A stretch of DNA of 64,000 nt from Anthonomus grandis grandis (taxonomy: Eukaryota; Arthropoda; Insecta; Coleoptera; Curculionidae), in NCBI RefSeq assembly GCF_022605725.1, contig NC_065564.1:4752698-4816697 (forward strand), written 5' to 3'. Below the pieces are notes generated by a model, which saw only the letters and a list, made by a program, of their open reading frames with translations, did no database searches and was not told the origin of the DNA. Position numbers and translations under genes: made by a program. Within the stretch, counting starts at the first letter, position 1, and each line of letters opens with the position of its first letter. Below are positions 22,900 to 34,090 of the stretch, piece after piece.

Positions 22900-24640
22900 A
22901 ACAGCTTTCAATAAAAGAGAACCGTGAAAATTCATAAGTTAGGAGCTCTTTTATTAAATTACTACTAGCAAATCACAGGGTGCTGGAGAAGTCCTAGGTA
23001 ATTTCCTTCATATCTGCACTTTGAGTATTCAGATTACACTGTTTTTTATCTTCAAAGTTTCTCAGAAGTATTTTATAGCGTTCAATAAAAGAACCATGAA
23101 AATTCATCAATTGGAAGCTCTTTTATTAAATTACTACTTACAAATCACAGGTAATTTCCTTCATATCTTCACTTCACTCTGATTTTTATCCTAAAAGTTT
23201 CTCTGAAGTATTCTACAGCTTCCAATGAAGGAACCATGAAAATTCATCAGTTGAGATCTCTTTTATTGAATTACTACTTGCAAATCACTGGGTACTGGAA
23301 AAGACCTAGGCAATTTCCTTCATATATTTACTTTGAATATTCAGATCACTCTGATTTTTATCTTAAAAGTTTCTCTGAAGTATTCTACAGCTTCCAATGA
23401 AGGAACCATGAAAATTCATCAGTTGAGAGCTCTTTTATTGAATTACTACTTGCAAATCTTAGGGTACTAGAGAAGTCCTAGGTAATTTCCTTCATATCTT
23501 CACTATAAGTATTCAGATAACTCTGATTTTTGTCTTAAAAGTTTCTCAGAAGTATTCTACAGCTTCCAATGAAGGAACCATGAAAATTCATCAGTTGAGA
23601 GCTCTTTTATTAAATTACTACTTGCAAATCACAGGGTGCTGGCGAAGTCCTAGGTAATTTCCGTCATGTCTTCACTATAAGTATTCAGATAACTCTGTTT
23701 TTTGTCTTAAAAGTTTCTCAGAAGTATTCTACAGCTTCCAATGAAGGAACCATGAAAATTCATCAGTTGAGATCTCTTTTATTGAATTACTACTTGCAAA
23801 TCACAGGGTACTGGAGAAGTCCTAGGTAATTTCCTTCATATCTTTACTATAAGTATTCAGATCACTCTGATTTTTATCTTAAAAGTTTCTCTGAAGTATT
23901 CTACAGCTTCCAATAAAAGAACCATGAAAATTCATCAGTTAGGAGCTGTTATATTGAATTACTACTTGCAAATCACAGGGTACTGGAGAAGTCCTAGGTA
24001 ATTTCCTTCATATCTTTACTATAAGTATTCAGATCACTCTGATTTTTATCTTAAAAGTTTCTCTGAAGTATTCTACAGCTTCCAATAAAAGAACCATGAA
24101 AATTCATCAGTTAGGAGCTGTTATATTGAATTACTACTTGCAAATCACAGGGTACTGGAGAAGTCCTAGGTAATTTCCTTCATATCTTTACTATAAGTAT
24201 TCAGATCACTCTGATTTTTATCTTAAAAGTTTCTCTGAAGTATTCTACAGCTTCCAATAAAAGAACCATGAAAATTCATCAGTTAGGAGCTGTTATATTG
24301 AATTACTACTTGCAAATCACAGGGTACTAGAGAAGTCCTAGGTAATTTCCTTCATATATGCACTTTGAGTGTTCAAATCACTCTGATTTTTAACTTAAAA
24401 GTTTCTCAGAAGTATTCTACAGCTTCCAATGAAGGAACCATGAAAATTTATCAGTTAGGAGCTATTATATTTAATTTTTTTAAAATCACGTTTAGGGTTC
24501 AGGTGCTAACCAAGAAACCCCTGATAACTTTCCTCATAAATTCACTTCTACTGCTCAGATCACTCTGATTTTTGCTTTGAAAGTTTACTTGAAGTATTTT
24601 ACAGCTTCCAATGAAAGAACCATTAAAACTCACCGATTAG
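22900..24640 (+). repeat. 172-bp tandem array, left arm of the foldback element
   Basis: The word CAGCTTCCAATGAAGGAACC and its variants recur at about 22902, 23079, 23218, 23391, 23562, 23735, 23907, 24079, 24251, 24423 and 24604, with spacing 171-173 bases over the regular part. The units from 23907 to 24423 are nearly identical by eye, indicating recent local amplification. Each unit includes AAATTCATCAGTTGAGAGC, TGCAAATCACAGGGTACTGG and TCCTAGGTAATTTCCTTCAT. Confidence 0.93.
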
Positions 24641-24780
24641 AAGCTTTTTAAAAGTCCCTAGTCATTTCCTCTATTAATTCATGAAACAATTAATGATAAT
24701 ATATTATCAAAATTATGTTTTATTCTTTTTTATGGAAAACCTAAAGATGTGACAGTAAAAGGCTTTATATACAGTTAAAA

Positions 24781-24940
24781 AACTTTTTAAAGGTTTTACA
24801 GGATTTTCTTGCCTAATTTATGTTTGCCTTGAATTTTCTGAAAGAAAACTGTGTTTTAATTTACTATGGTAGTTTTCTTTCAGAAAATTCAAGGCAAACA
24901 TAAATAAGGCAAGAAAACCCTGTAAAACCTTTAAAAAGTT
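24781..24940. repeat. Central hairpin of the foldback element (70-bp stem, 20-nt loop)
   Basis: Bases 24781-24850 and 24871-24940 are reverse complements with only two mismatches that I can find, separated by a 20-base A/T-rich loop at 24851-24870. The inner stem includes CTTGAATTTTCTGAAAGAAA and its complement. It could extrude as a cruciform or, if transcribed, form a long hairpin RNA. Confidence 0.93.
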
Positions 24941-25619
24941 CTTTGGTTTACTCTATTTTCACGAAAATTGAACCAAAACCGGAGGCCAATTTTTGAAAAA
25001 TTTGCGTAATTCATCTCCTGTTGGTTTTCGATGTTCATTGGTCGGTTTCTAGCAATTTCCTTGAATTTTACAATAGATTAGAGAGTTTGGATACATTTTA
25101 TTGTTCTACACAATTTTTACATAAAGCATAATCCTGTCAGACTTTTACTTTTTGTATAAATAAATTAAGTTATTATTTTATAAAATTTTCATGGAACCTC
25201 CCTTGACATCTTTTAAATTTTAGGCTGAAAAATCGAAAAACTTAAATAACTTCTTTGACATTAGTTCTTTGAAAAAATTGGTAATTACCTAAGTTTTAAT
25301 TGGGTTTCTCAAATACTATACGATGCAAAAAATTAAAGAATAAATGTTCCCAAAAGGCCTGAAAAAAATCGATGTTTATAATTTGCAGTTTTCCGTTATT
25401 TTCTCGACTTCTGTGATAGGTAGAGCTTTGACACTTTCGGATACCCCTAATTATTCCCCAAATTTTTTGTATAAAGCCTTTTACTATCACATCTTTAAAT
25501 TTTTCATAAAAAAAATTAAATATAATTTTGATAATATTTTCATTAATTGTTTCATGAAGTAATGGAGGAAATGACTAGGGATTTATTATAATTTTATAAA
25601 AAAGCTTCTAGCCAGTGAG

Positions 25620-26180
25620 TTTTAATGGTTCTTTCATTGGAAGCTGTAAAATACTTTAAGTAAACTTTCAAAGCAAAAATCAGAGTGATCTGAGCAGTAA
25701 AAGTGAATTTATGAGGAAAGTTATCAGGGGTTTCCTGGTTAGCACCTGAACCCTAAACGTGATTTTCAAAAAATTACATATAACAGCTCCTAACTGATGA
25801 ATTTTCATGGTTCCTTCATTGGAAGCTGTAGAATACTTCAGCGAAGCCTTTAAGATAAAAATCAGAGTGATTGAATATTCAAAGTGAATATATGAAGGAG
25901 ATTACCTAGGACTTCTCCAGCACCCTGTGATTTGCAAGTAGTTATTTATTAAAAGAGCTCTCAACTGATGAATTTTAATGGTTCCTTCATTGGAAGCTGT
26001 AGAATATTTTAGAGAAATTTTTAAGACAAAAATTAGAGTTATCTGAATACTTATAGTGAAGACATGAAGGAAATTACCTAGGACTTCTCTAGTACCCTGT
26101 GATTTGCAAGTAGTAATTTAATAAAAGAGCTCCTAACTGATGAATTTTCATGGTTCTTTTATTGAAAGCTGTTAAGTCTG
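25620..26180 (-). repeat. 172-bp tandem array, right arm (four copies)
   Basis: Inverted copies of the left-arm unit are marked by GGTTCCTTCATTGGAAGCTG and its variants at about 25628, 25809, 25980 and 26152. Only four units are present, against eleven in the left arm, so the arms are unequal in length because of tandem expansion or contraction. Confidence 0.92.
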
Positions 26181-27011
26181 TAACCCTACCCCAAAATATG
26201 AAGAACCCAAATAACTCGCTCTCCGTTAATTTTCCTAGAAAAATGTTAATAACATTTTTAATTGGGCTCCTTTGGTAGTACCCAATACAAAAATAAAAAG
26301 TTAAAATTTCCCCAAAAGGCCTGAGGAAAATGGGTGTTTATGATTCTAGGTTTTTCGCCATTTGCTCGAATTCTGTGCTAGGTAGTGCTGATTTTTTTTC
26401 ACTTTTGGACACCCCTGATTATTCCAGACAATTTTTGCTTAAAGCATTTCGCTGCTACACTTTTAGGTTTGGCATAAAAAAATTAAATTCAATTTAACTA
26501 CATTTGTCAAGGGTTTTTTCTTGAGACGTGAAATTTTCAAATTAAAAAAAAAACTGTTGCTTTAAAATGTATATTTTTTTTTATACAAAGAAACATTTGG
26601 AAAAGAGATTTTATTGTTTCTGACATATTTTTTAATTTTTAAAATTTCGAGGTCAAGTGGAAACACTTGAATAACTCGTGTCCTGTTCGTTTTCCAAAAA
26701 AACGGTAAAAAGCTTTTCAATTGGCTTTTCAATGGGGTAAACGTTGCCGAAATAATAAAAATTAAATTTCCCATGTGTTTCGAGGAAAACTCATATTTGT
26801 AATTATCGGCTTTTCGAAATTTCCTCGACTTTTTATTATTTTTTTTTTACATAAAAATTCAAAAAGTTCCTATTTTTTATTTATTTAAAAAAATCCTAAA
26901 AAAAAACAACCATTTTTGAGGGAGATTTTTCACACCTATGTATACAATTAAAGGATTTTTAGCATAAGCGCTATTGCATTTTAGGGCTTAAACTTAAATA
27001 GAAAAAATGTA

Positions 27012-27860
27012 TTTCTATTTATTTATTTATTTATTTATTCATTTGTCAAGGGACAATCAGCCCAATACATAACAATAAGATATAAATAAAAGTAAATTAA
27101 CCGAACCTAACGCCAAATATTTTATAACAACAGTAACCCAAGGAGCTACATTTTAATCCCCTGTTCAAGAAACTCAGAACAACAACAATAGGAAAAATAT
27201 AATAGTTCAATGAAGCTTAATAGGAACTCTATATCACACTGCTTAGTAACTTCCTCAAAAACTGATTTCATCCTTCAAAGCAGTCTAGCTGAGCTGATTA
27301 ACGGTGAGCTAGTTTGCTGACTTTAGGAACGTGTTTGAGGAGTATATCAGAAGATATATTATTCAAGTGGAGATCGTCATAAAAGACCAAACATGATCTG
27401 AAGACTAAGAAGATGTAGTTCACTGTCAAATTCTTCCTAAACTATAGGTAAATGACTATTACTCTTCAAAAGCAATATACCTCAAAAAACTTGTGCCGGA
27501 CTTGTTCGAGGTGAAGACAAACCAGAATACAGTAAAGTAGTTTTGTGGAATTTAATTTGAAAATCTCTGGTGCATCTGCTGATGATACCCAACATGTGTA
27601 GAGACTTTGATACAGCCTGGACATAAGATGAAGAGGAAAAACTAACCTGGGAGTTCGATATAATACCCAGATCCTTCACACTAGTGACAACTTCCCAAGA
27701 AGTAAGAAGGAAATTTTAATTCCAAAGAAACCAAAGAAGTTTATTACTTTTATTAAGTGAGTTTAGCTTCATTGGACCTAGAATAAAAAATTCACTTAAA
27801 AAACTGGATAATAATCCAATGCAAGAGCTAAATAATTACGGGAAGCCCTTCATACTACCT
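27012..27860 (-). mobile_element. 5'-truncated non-LTR retrotransposon, reverse-transcriptase 3' end
   Basis: On the minus strand a 65-codon frame (27482-27679) reads MKDLGIISNSQVSFSSS... and then SKSLHMLGIISRCTRDF...TTLLYSGL, matching the KDLG(V/I)..D..L.F / K..K.LGFI.R....F / L..LY..LV pattern at the C-terminal side of Jockey-like reverse transcriptases. Downstream, in another frame, 27375-27301 reads DLHLNNISSDILLKHVPK, which also fits that region. The plus-strand (ATTT)n tract at about 27012-27043 is the simple-repeat 3' tail expected of such elements. Upstream of the motif the frame has stops (about 27720) and similarity fades by about 27860, so the copy is 5'-truncated and dead. Its tail lies about 20 bases from the end of the foldback element. 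Confidence 0.72.
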
Positions 27861-29635
27861 GGTAGATAAAGAAAAACATAACCGAACTTTTATCAGGCCA
27901 CGTATAAATACCTAAACACTAAACAACCCCTTCAATTATTACGTTATCATCCCCCCCGGGAGCCGTATGTATAAGCCGGTCACGTTCCCCATTAAATAAA
28001 ACTATCGGGGTTTCCCGAATTGGAACGGTGGACTCCCATTTCCAGCTGTCCCATAAAGCAGGAGGACACTCCGCCATAGCAAATAGTCTTCCATCAATAA
28101 TTGAAAAGCGGCCATGCATGCCGTTTACTCAGATATAACTAATATAAGACAATTTATGCCGATAAATGTCTTGCTATAGAGGTTCTATAGCGGATTTCCG
28201 ACCCCCTATCTTCTGTGATTTATATCGAAATACCGGATTATTAAGGGTCTGGATACTTAATAAAATATCCATTTACTAATTTGGGCACCATATGGCAATA
28301 GTGCACCTGGTCGCTAGACAGAATATATTTAAGCGTCAAGTAGAAATCATGAGTGAGAGCTTTCAAAGAGGAAAACTAGCGACCAAAGACTTTGGATCGT
28401 CACCTTTCACTCACTCCTTACACGTGGTTGTTCTTTGTCCTTTTCTATTTTTCCAAAACGATTCCCAGACTACGTCCTACTTTTTGAACCAACCAGAAGA
28501 GAAGAAGACCTGAGACTTTACCGGAGTTCTTGATGTATGACCTGGAAATAACCGGCGTTCAGCGCCATCTCTTGGTGGCTGATTGTGACCCAATCAAATC
28601 GGTAAAAATGAATCAATTCTGCAACTAACGCACCTTTATTTAACGAGAACGAGTCTACAATTAAACCTGAGGCCGCGTATTAATTAAAATATCGGATACG
28701 GCGGTAGCGACAATTTTTATGGTAATAACCGATAGTCATAGCCGGGGTAATTACAAATTACCTAACACCGATTTTCGCGCTATTTATCCAGAACGAAAAA
28801 AAAAACGGTTTTCAATTAGAATATGTCAGGATAATAATTCATGTAATAAATCAAGCAATAATTAATTAAAAAATCGGTGAATATGTATGAGTTGCTAATA
28901 GGTTGAATGTGTTATTTCTTGTCAACGTATAAAAGAACAAATAAAATTCACAATTTAAGCTCAGATTATTTAATAGAATATTATAGGGAATCTGCTTGGT
29001 AAATTTCATTCAAATAGGACTAACAGTAAAAAAGTTTTTAACCCTAACCTCACAAATTTAAAATGCCTGTAACTTTTCTTTAAAACAATATATTCAAATG
29101 ATTCAAAGGTTATTATGTGGGCTCGCCTAAGGGGAGCAAACTGTGCCAAAAAGCAATTTTTATTTCCCCATAGGAAAAAAGTTATGACAAAATCAATATT
29201 TTAAATTCATTACAGGCTCATTGTCCCCCGCCCTAATCCAAAGAAAAACTCCAAAGACTTACGTAGTAAAACCTAAACGGTTTTTTTCGCCCTCAATTTC
29301 CCAAGATATTCCATTTAACTTTTAACACAAAAAAAAAGAGAAGAGAAAGAAAAAAAAACACGACGGTAGTGGCGCGGCTTCAAAAGAAATTTCTTTTTCC
29401 CCTGGAAATGTTTGCTGTTGCGGGTTGGGCTTTCCCGCATAAACAGAATTTAAATTTGACGGGCTGTAGAGAATTGAGGTTTTTGTGCGCCCCTGTGTAT
29501 GGGTGTGTGCGTGTATTTGATATGTAAATAACTTAATTTTTTGGAAAACGCGCCGGGAAATTGACGGGGAGGACGCTTTTCTTCGCGACTTGTTTAAGCG
29601 GCCCCTCTTTTATTTCGTCTCGACCGTTTTTGGCT
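27861..29635. other. Unique sequence, no gene recognised
   Basis: The 27940-28240 part is GC-richer. A 66-codon minus-strand frame there (27919-28119) and a 73-codon plus-strand frame (28292-28513) show no family resemblance. The segment at 29040-29230 (CTGTAACTTTTCTTTAAAAC and AAAAAAGTTATGACAAAATC) has the feel of a dispersed insect repeat, but there is no second copy in the window. G/A-rich runs lie near 29330-29360. Confidence 0.35.
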
Positions 29636-30720
29636 TTCAGGCCACTTTTAAGGACTTTCAGGCATTTTTACAGCTTTTAATCAACTTGCAAAGGCTTAAG
29701 GTGCAGTCAGTAGGATGCAGAACGTGAAGTATGTGCTGCCACAACTACCAAGAACAAGAATAATTAAAGTGTTTACTTGAACGACCAGTTTCGAACCTTC
29801 TGGCTCTCAGTGCACTTTTACAACAAAAAGAATTTGCTCGTCCAGCCCTTAAGACTGATTCATATTTACAAAACCGATTAGAATTTAAAAGAAGACCCTT
29901 ATTAAATAGGCGAGACAATCTAGCTCGCGTTACACAGTCGAATTGTTAGAGGCCATATGCGGTTTCGACCATTTTTGGCCTTCAGGCAAGCCCTAAACAC
30001 CTTTCAAGCATTTTGAGTCAGCCAGGATTTTCGGATAAAGAAACACATCTTTTGATTAACTCCTAAAGGGCTCAATAGTGACTTGGCGCAGTCAGTAGAA
30101 TGTAGAACCTAAGGTCTGCTGCCACAACTATCAATAATCGTTAAAGTATTTACTTCGATGAATAATTTCGAACCTTCTGGCTCTCAGTGCACTTTTACAA
30201 CAAAAAGAATTTGCTCGTCCAGCCCTTAAAACTGATTCATATTTACAAAACCGATTAGAATTTAAATGAGACCCTTATTAAACGTGCGATACAATCTGGC
30301 TCGCGTTACACAGTCGAATGGTTATATCCCATATGCGGTTTCGACCATTTTTGGCCCTCAGACAAGTCCTAAGCACCTTTCAAGCATTTTGAGTCAGCCA
30401 GGATTTTCGGACAAAAAAACACATATTTTGATTAACTCCTAAAGGGCTCAATAGTGACTTGGCGCAGTCAGTAGGATGTAGAACCTGAGGTCTGCTGCCA
30501 CAACTACCAAGAATCGTTAAAGTATTTACTTCGATGAATAATTTCGAACCTTCTGGCTCTCAGTGCACTTTTACAACAAAAAGAATTTGCTCGTCCAGCC
30601 CTTAAAACTGATTCATATTTACAAAACCGATTAGAATTTAAATGAGACCCTTATTAAACGTGCGATACAATCTGGCTCGCGTTACACAGTCGAACGGTTA
30701 GAGCTCATATGCGGCTCTGA
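29636..30720 (+). repeat. Tandem repeat of about 380 bp, nearly three copies
   Basis: GCAGTCAGTAGGATG and its variants recur at about 29702, 30088 and 30464 (spacing 386 and 376). Most of each unit is strongly conserved, including GGCTCTCAGTGCACTTTTAC, AAAAGAATTTGCTCGTCCAG and CTCGCGTTACACAGTCGAA. The second and third units are nearly identical. No reading frame is conserved. I checked the unit for a tRNA-like fold and found none. Confidence 0.93.
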
Positions 30721-31885
30721 AGGGGGGCTTGAGGGGTGCAAAACTCAAAACCCTATATAGATATAATGTACTCAGAGAGTGATTAAGACAAAGGCTTAGG
30801 AAACAGCCCCATTATGAAACTCGTATACGCGGAGCATAGGTAATCCGATTGCATACGTGCATGTTTATGTTTTGAGAGATTATTATCCGGGCCCCGTGCA
30901 TTTACCTGGATATTACACGTTGTAAAACTTTGGTGTCATTTCGAGAAGCACGAAATCTGCGCTCTTTTTAATTAAATTAACGTTTTTTTATGAGGAATCC
31001 TGTGTTGGGTGCTAAAAAACTTCTTTGTCGAGGGCCAGAAAGCTTCTTAACACTGACAGACGACGTCTCACTTATGAAACAGTCAAGGGTTCACCGTCAG
31101 CTTATGAGAACGTCATGCTTGTAAATTGGGAGCATTTTATGCCGGTTGCATGCAACGTCAAGGATAAAAAACGCATTTAATTATGAGAAAATATTAAATT
31201 TTCCTCTCTAACAAGTTGCCCGGGTCTTTGACAAAAGTGTAGGTAAAAAAAAAAGCCCGGTTTCCTATTTATGGAGAAAAGCCGTGCCCCACAGATGCCG
31301 TCAACTCTAATTACGGTACGGTTTTAAAAATTAATTAAAATTTCCCACGTCGCGGCGGCGAATGCGCTTAAAATTTGTAAAATATTTTTCTCCAGGGGTG
31401 AGAAGGTGGAGGGACCGGTGGGAGGGGGGAGGCACGCGAGGCTTATCGCGTTTTACAAGATTTTAAAAGTTTTTCAGTTAAAAATTTCAGTTTTCAGGAG
31501 GAAAGTTTCGACGCGAAATTATGCATTTTTCAGTTTCGTACCGCGCCACTTTCGAAAGTTTCTTTGCAAATACCTGGTGGCTTCAATAATTGATTTAAGT
31601 AAGTAATCGGCAAGTTTACATCCTACCGACTGCGCCAAAATCGAATTAACTATAGCAGCGTTGGCTCCTAAAAGGGCCATATATTCAGACTGGGGTCATT
31701 ATATTCAGACCTTGGAATTATGAATAAAGGATCCTAGAAGAATAGTCTTTTTCTCAATCGACTGTCAAAGTTTGAGTCTTTTTAATTTACGGATAGGAAC
31801 AAACAGAGGAAATTTTTTTTAAATTACTTTATTTGACTTATAGCTTGAACAAGACTTTACAATAATTGTTCTTCTTTCGAATATT
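30721..31885. other. Unique sequence with a short inverted stub of the 380-bp repeat
   Basis: This is mostly unrecognised single-copy sequence. At 31617-31640 ACATCCTACCGACTGCGCC is the reverse complement of the GGCGCAGTCAGTAGGATGTA landmark of the 29.6-30.7 kb repeat. A plus-strand frame at 31406-31606 has no recognisable domain. Confidence 0.4.
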
Positions 31886-32500
31886 CCAGGCTGCACAGTT
31901 ATACGAGATCTAAGGACTAACTTCTGATTTCTTCCAGGCAGTTGAAGTGTGCTTAAGTGTCAAACATGCTGCTGAAGTCATTTCACTTATTCTCCCAAGA
32001 ATTTTAGGTTATTTCTTTGAAGGAGAGGAAGTTTTGGTCTTATGACATCCTGTTGACGTTAGTTTTCTTTTTTTCCCAAGTACTGGAGCTAAGTTCTGAC
32101 TTTTTCCAGGCATTTGTGAGGTCTTTTCGGAGTTTGAAGTAATTTCTGATTTAGTCCAGGCAGTTGAAGTGTGCTCAAGTGACAATTATGCTGCCGCAGT
32201 CATCTCAGTTGTTCTGCCAAGAATTTGAGGTTATTTTTGACCTTATACGTTGAGGAAGAAGAAGTTTATATCTTATACCATCCTGTTGACATTAGTTTCC
32301 ATTTTCTCCCAAGTACTGGAGTTAAGTTCTGACTTCTTTTAGGCAGACCAAGCCATTTGTGAGGACTGTCCGGAGTTTAAAGTAATTTCGGATTTCGTCC
32401 AGGCAGTTGAAGTGTGCTCAAGTGTCAAACATGCTGCTGAAGTCATTTCAATTGTTCTCCCAAGAATTTTGGGTTATTTCTGACATTATTCCTTAAGGAA
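31886..32500 (-). repeat. First block of the 243-bp higher-order minisatellite
   Basis: The block contains TTCCAGGCAGTTGAAGTGTG at about 31936 and near-copies starting about 32157 and 32400. Accompanying words are GCTGCTGAAGTCATTTCA and TTCTCCCAAGAATTTT.GG. It is the same family as 35.5-36.9 kb, here with a period of about 230-245 bp. A lone diverged piece (TTTGACGTCAGTTTTCTTC) lies near 32935-32985. Confidence 0.85.
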
Positions 32501-32544
32501 TAAACAGTTTTTGTCTTATTATTGGGGATATTGAGGAGGGTATT

Positions 32545-32935
32545 TGTCACTTATTAGAGTACTCCTGTGAACATGTTTTGTTAAAAAGCTCTCTTAATTT
32601 TAACAGCTGCCGAGAGGGCAGATCTGTTAGATCAGTTAGTGATCGTCCACCATCTGTTCTAAGTAAAGTGGTTTGTATAGTTGAGGCTATAGAGTGTGTA
32701 TTGTGCGAGTAATTCGTTGCAGTTCCTTAAGTGCAGTGTTGGTCCACTTTAGAACTCCAAAGCTATAATTCAGGACACAGCATAAGAGTTTATTGCTGTA
32801 ATAGATTCCTTGCATTTAATTCTGTTAACTCAGTAGTGTTTTACTCGTTAGAGGTATACTGATCCTTGCTCCTTGGTCTTGGAGCAATAATTCAGCTTTT
32901 TGATATCCCAGATATTTGTAATGCAAGTAAATCCT
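32545..32935 (-). mobile_element. Reverse-transcriptase relic of a non-LTR retrotransposon (Dong/R4-like)
   Basis: On the minus strand, allowing frameshifts, one reads in order: YKYLGYQKAELLL (about 32915-32880), then LNARNLLQ and INSYAV (about 32825-32785), then VLNYSFGVLKWTNTALKEL and QRITRTI (about 32780-32695), then RTDGGRSLTDLTDLPSRQLL (about 32660-32595). This matches the conserved order YKYLG / NAINTYA.PVL.YSFGV.KW / L...D.R.R...T / LP..EGGRGL.D of the region after the polymerase core in Dong/R4- or R2-type elements. At least two frame changes and several stops make it a pseudogene. Clade assignment is by motif memory only. Confidence 0.7.
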
Positions 32936-33904
32936 TTGACGTCAGTTTTCTTCTTCTCCCTCAAGTACTTGAGCCAAGTTTTTCCAAATGTTTTTGGTCA
33001 AATTTCAGGCAATTTTGGAATTTGATCGAAAACATTTGCAAAAAACCTCCAAAGACTTTACCTACGTGAAATTTTTCCGGTTAAAAGTCAATAATGACAT
33101 AAACTCGATCAACATTTTTAGTTTAACAAACACGCAGGTTTTCAAGTCCGTAGGAAAAAAAAATGAGAAAAACGGGCAATGTTTAACGTTCATTGTTTCC
33201 CGATTCGATCCCGGCCATGTTATTTTAATCAATCCCATTTAAATTTGATATAAAAGCGTAAAGGGAAAACAATATAAAGTGAAAATGAAATAAATTAAAA
33301 ATTACTCGTTTCGCCCATATAAAGGGAAAATTTAAATTAAATTAAGTTTTCAGATTTCGCCCCGGAAAACACACTGACTGCAATGCATTCGAATATAGTT
33401 TTTATTATTATGGTTGCAATGGAGCCCAAAGGGTCTACGTGAGCCCTTTTGTGTCCGTTTTATTATGACCCGGGCAAATATAATTATCATTATTATTATT
33501 ATGAATATTGTTTTTTAGTTATAATTGGGTTTTAAACGAGTGAGCAAGTTGGTTAAGTGAAAAATCTATTATATGAACGTCCCAGTTTTTTTTCCCCAAT
33601 AATAAATCAGTATAGTATTTTCCGATGTGTTACGAAAATAAAACGGGCCGGCAATAACCGTCGCTACGTACACTGATGTCCGTAATTGAAACCCATCGAT
33701 ACGTACGATTCCAGACAAGACCCCGAGTAATATAAGAGACATTTATATCAATAAAAGTCTTTCACTGGGCTGGAAAAATATGTGAACCGTCCTATGTGAT
33801 TTATTTTAGAGTAAAATTACATTTTCTTACGTTCGGTGGTTATTCTTTGGGTAAAAAAGAACCTTTTTTTTGTTTAAATTTATTGCACGTCCTGGTACTT
33901 AAAA
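32936..33904. other. Unique sequence, no gene recognised
   Basis: Two short plus-strand frames at 32866-33242 begin in the relic and repeat above and match nothing. GATTCGATCCCGG near 33203 resembles a tRNA T-arm, but no matching arms exist around it. The 33330-33760 part looks single-copy. Confidence 0.35.
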
Positions 33905-34090
33905 AGAATTGGAGTGAATCTAGGTTAAATGAGGAGTGAGCCTAGTTAATCCTCCCAGTGAAAAAAACTTAAAAAAATGAAGTTTGCCCACCTTTCCAGG
34001 ATATTCAGTATTCAAAATACTCTGGAAAACCTTTACAGATTGCTCTACTCACTCCTGAAATTTGACCCTCCCTTCAGAAAGACCCTAAGC
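33905..34090 (+). repeat. Dispersed CCTTTCCAG hairpin repeat, orientation A
   Basis: The core CCCACCTTTCCAGGATATTC...CTGGAAAACC lies at 33988-34032. The flanks, TCTAGGTTAAATGAGGAGTG on the left and CTACTCACTCCTG on the right, match the inverted copy at 37860-38040 almost throughout. One of nine copies in the window. Confidence 0.8.

Larger units (their letters stand above)
22104..26993. mobile_element. 4.9-kb foldback element with long inverted arms
   Basis: The left terminus begins GTTTAAGCCCTAAAATGC and the right terminus ends in its exact reverse complement; across the first 39 bases I see one mismatch. The arms stay similar over most of their length. For example, the block with CCGATAATTACAAATATGAG near 22293 and AAACATACGTGAGATTTAAT near 22324 recurs inverted at about 26760-26815, and the AGGCCTTTTGGGGAAACTTT region near 22750 is inverted near 26310. 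The structure folds around a hairpin at 24781-24940. A central right-arm segment (about 24945-25455) has no left-arm partner, and 25340-25530 is a diverged direct copy of 26310-26510. No transposase frame exists, so the element is non-autonomous. I see no clear target-site duplication (left flank GGGGAAAGAG, right flank TTAAATAGAA). It is either a foldback/MITE-like transposon or an inverted duplication of one. Confidence 0.8.

Noticed and set aside
29900..30720. Possible tRNA-derived element in the 380-bp repeat (CTCGCGTTACACAGTCGAA)
   Set aside because: No A/B-box arrangement or cloverleaf could be drawn; treated as a plain tandem repeat.
33195..33220. tRNA T-arm-like string GATTCGATCCCGG
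   Set aside because: No acceptor, D-arm or anticodon-arm partners at the right distances on either strand.
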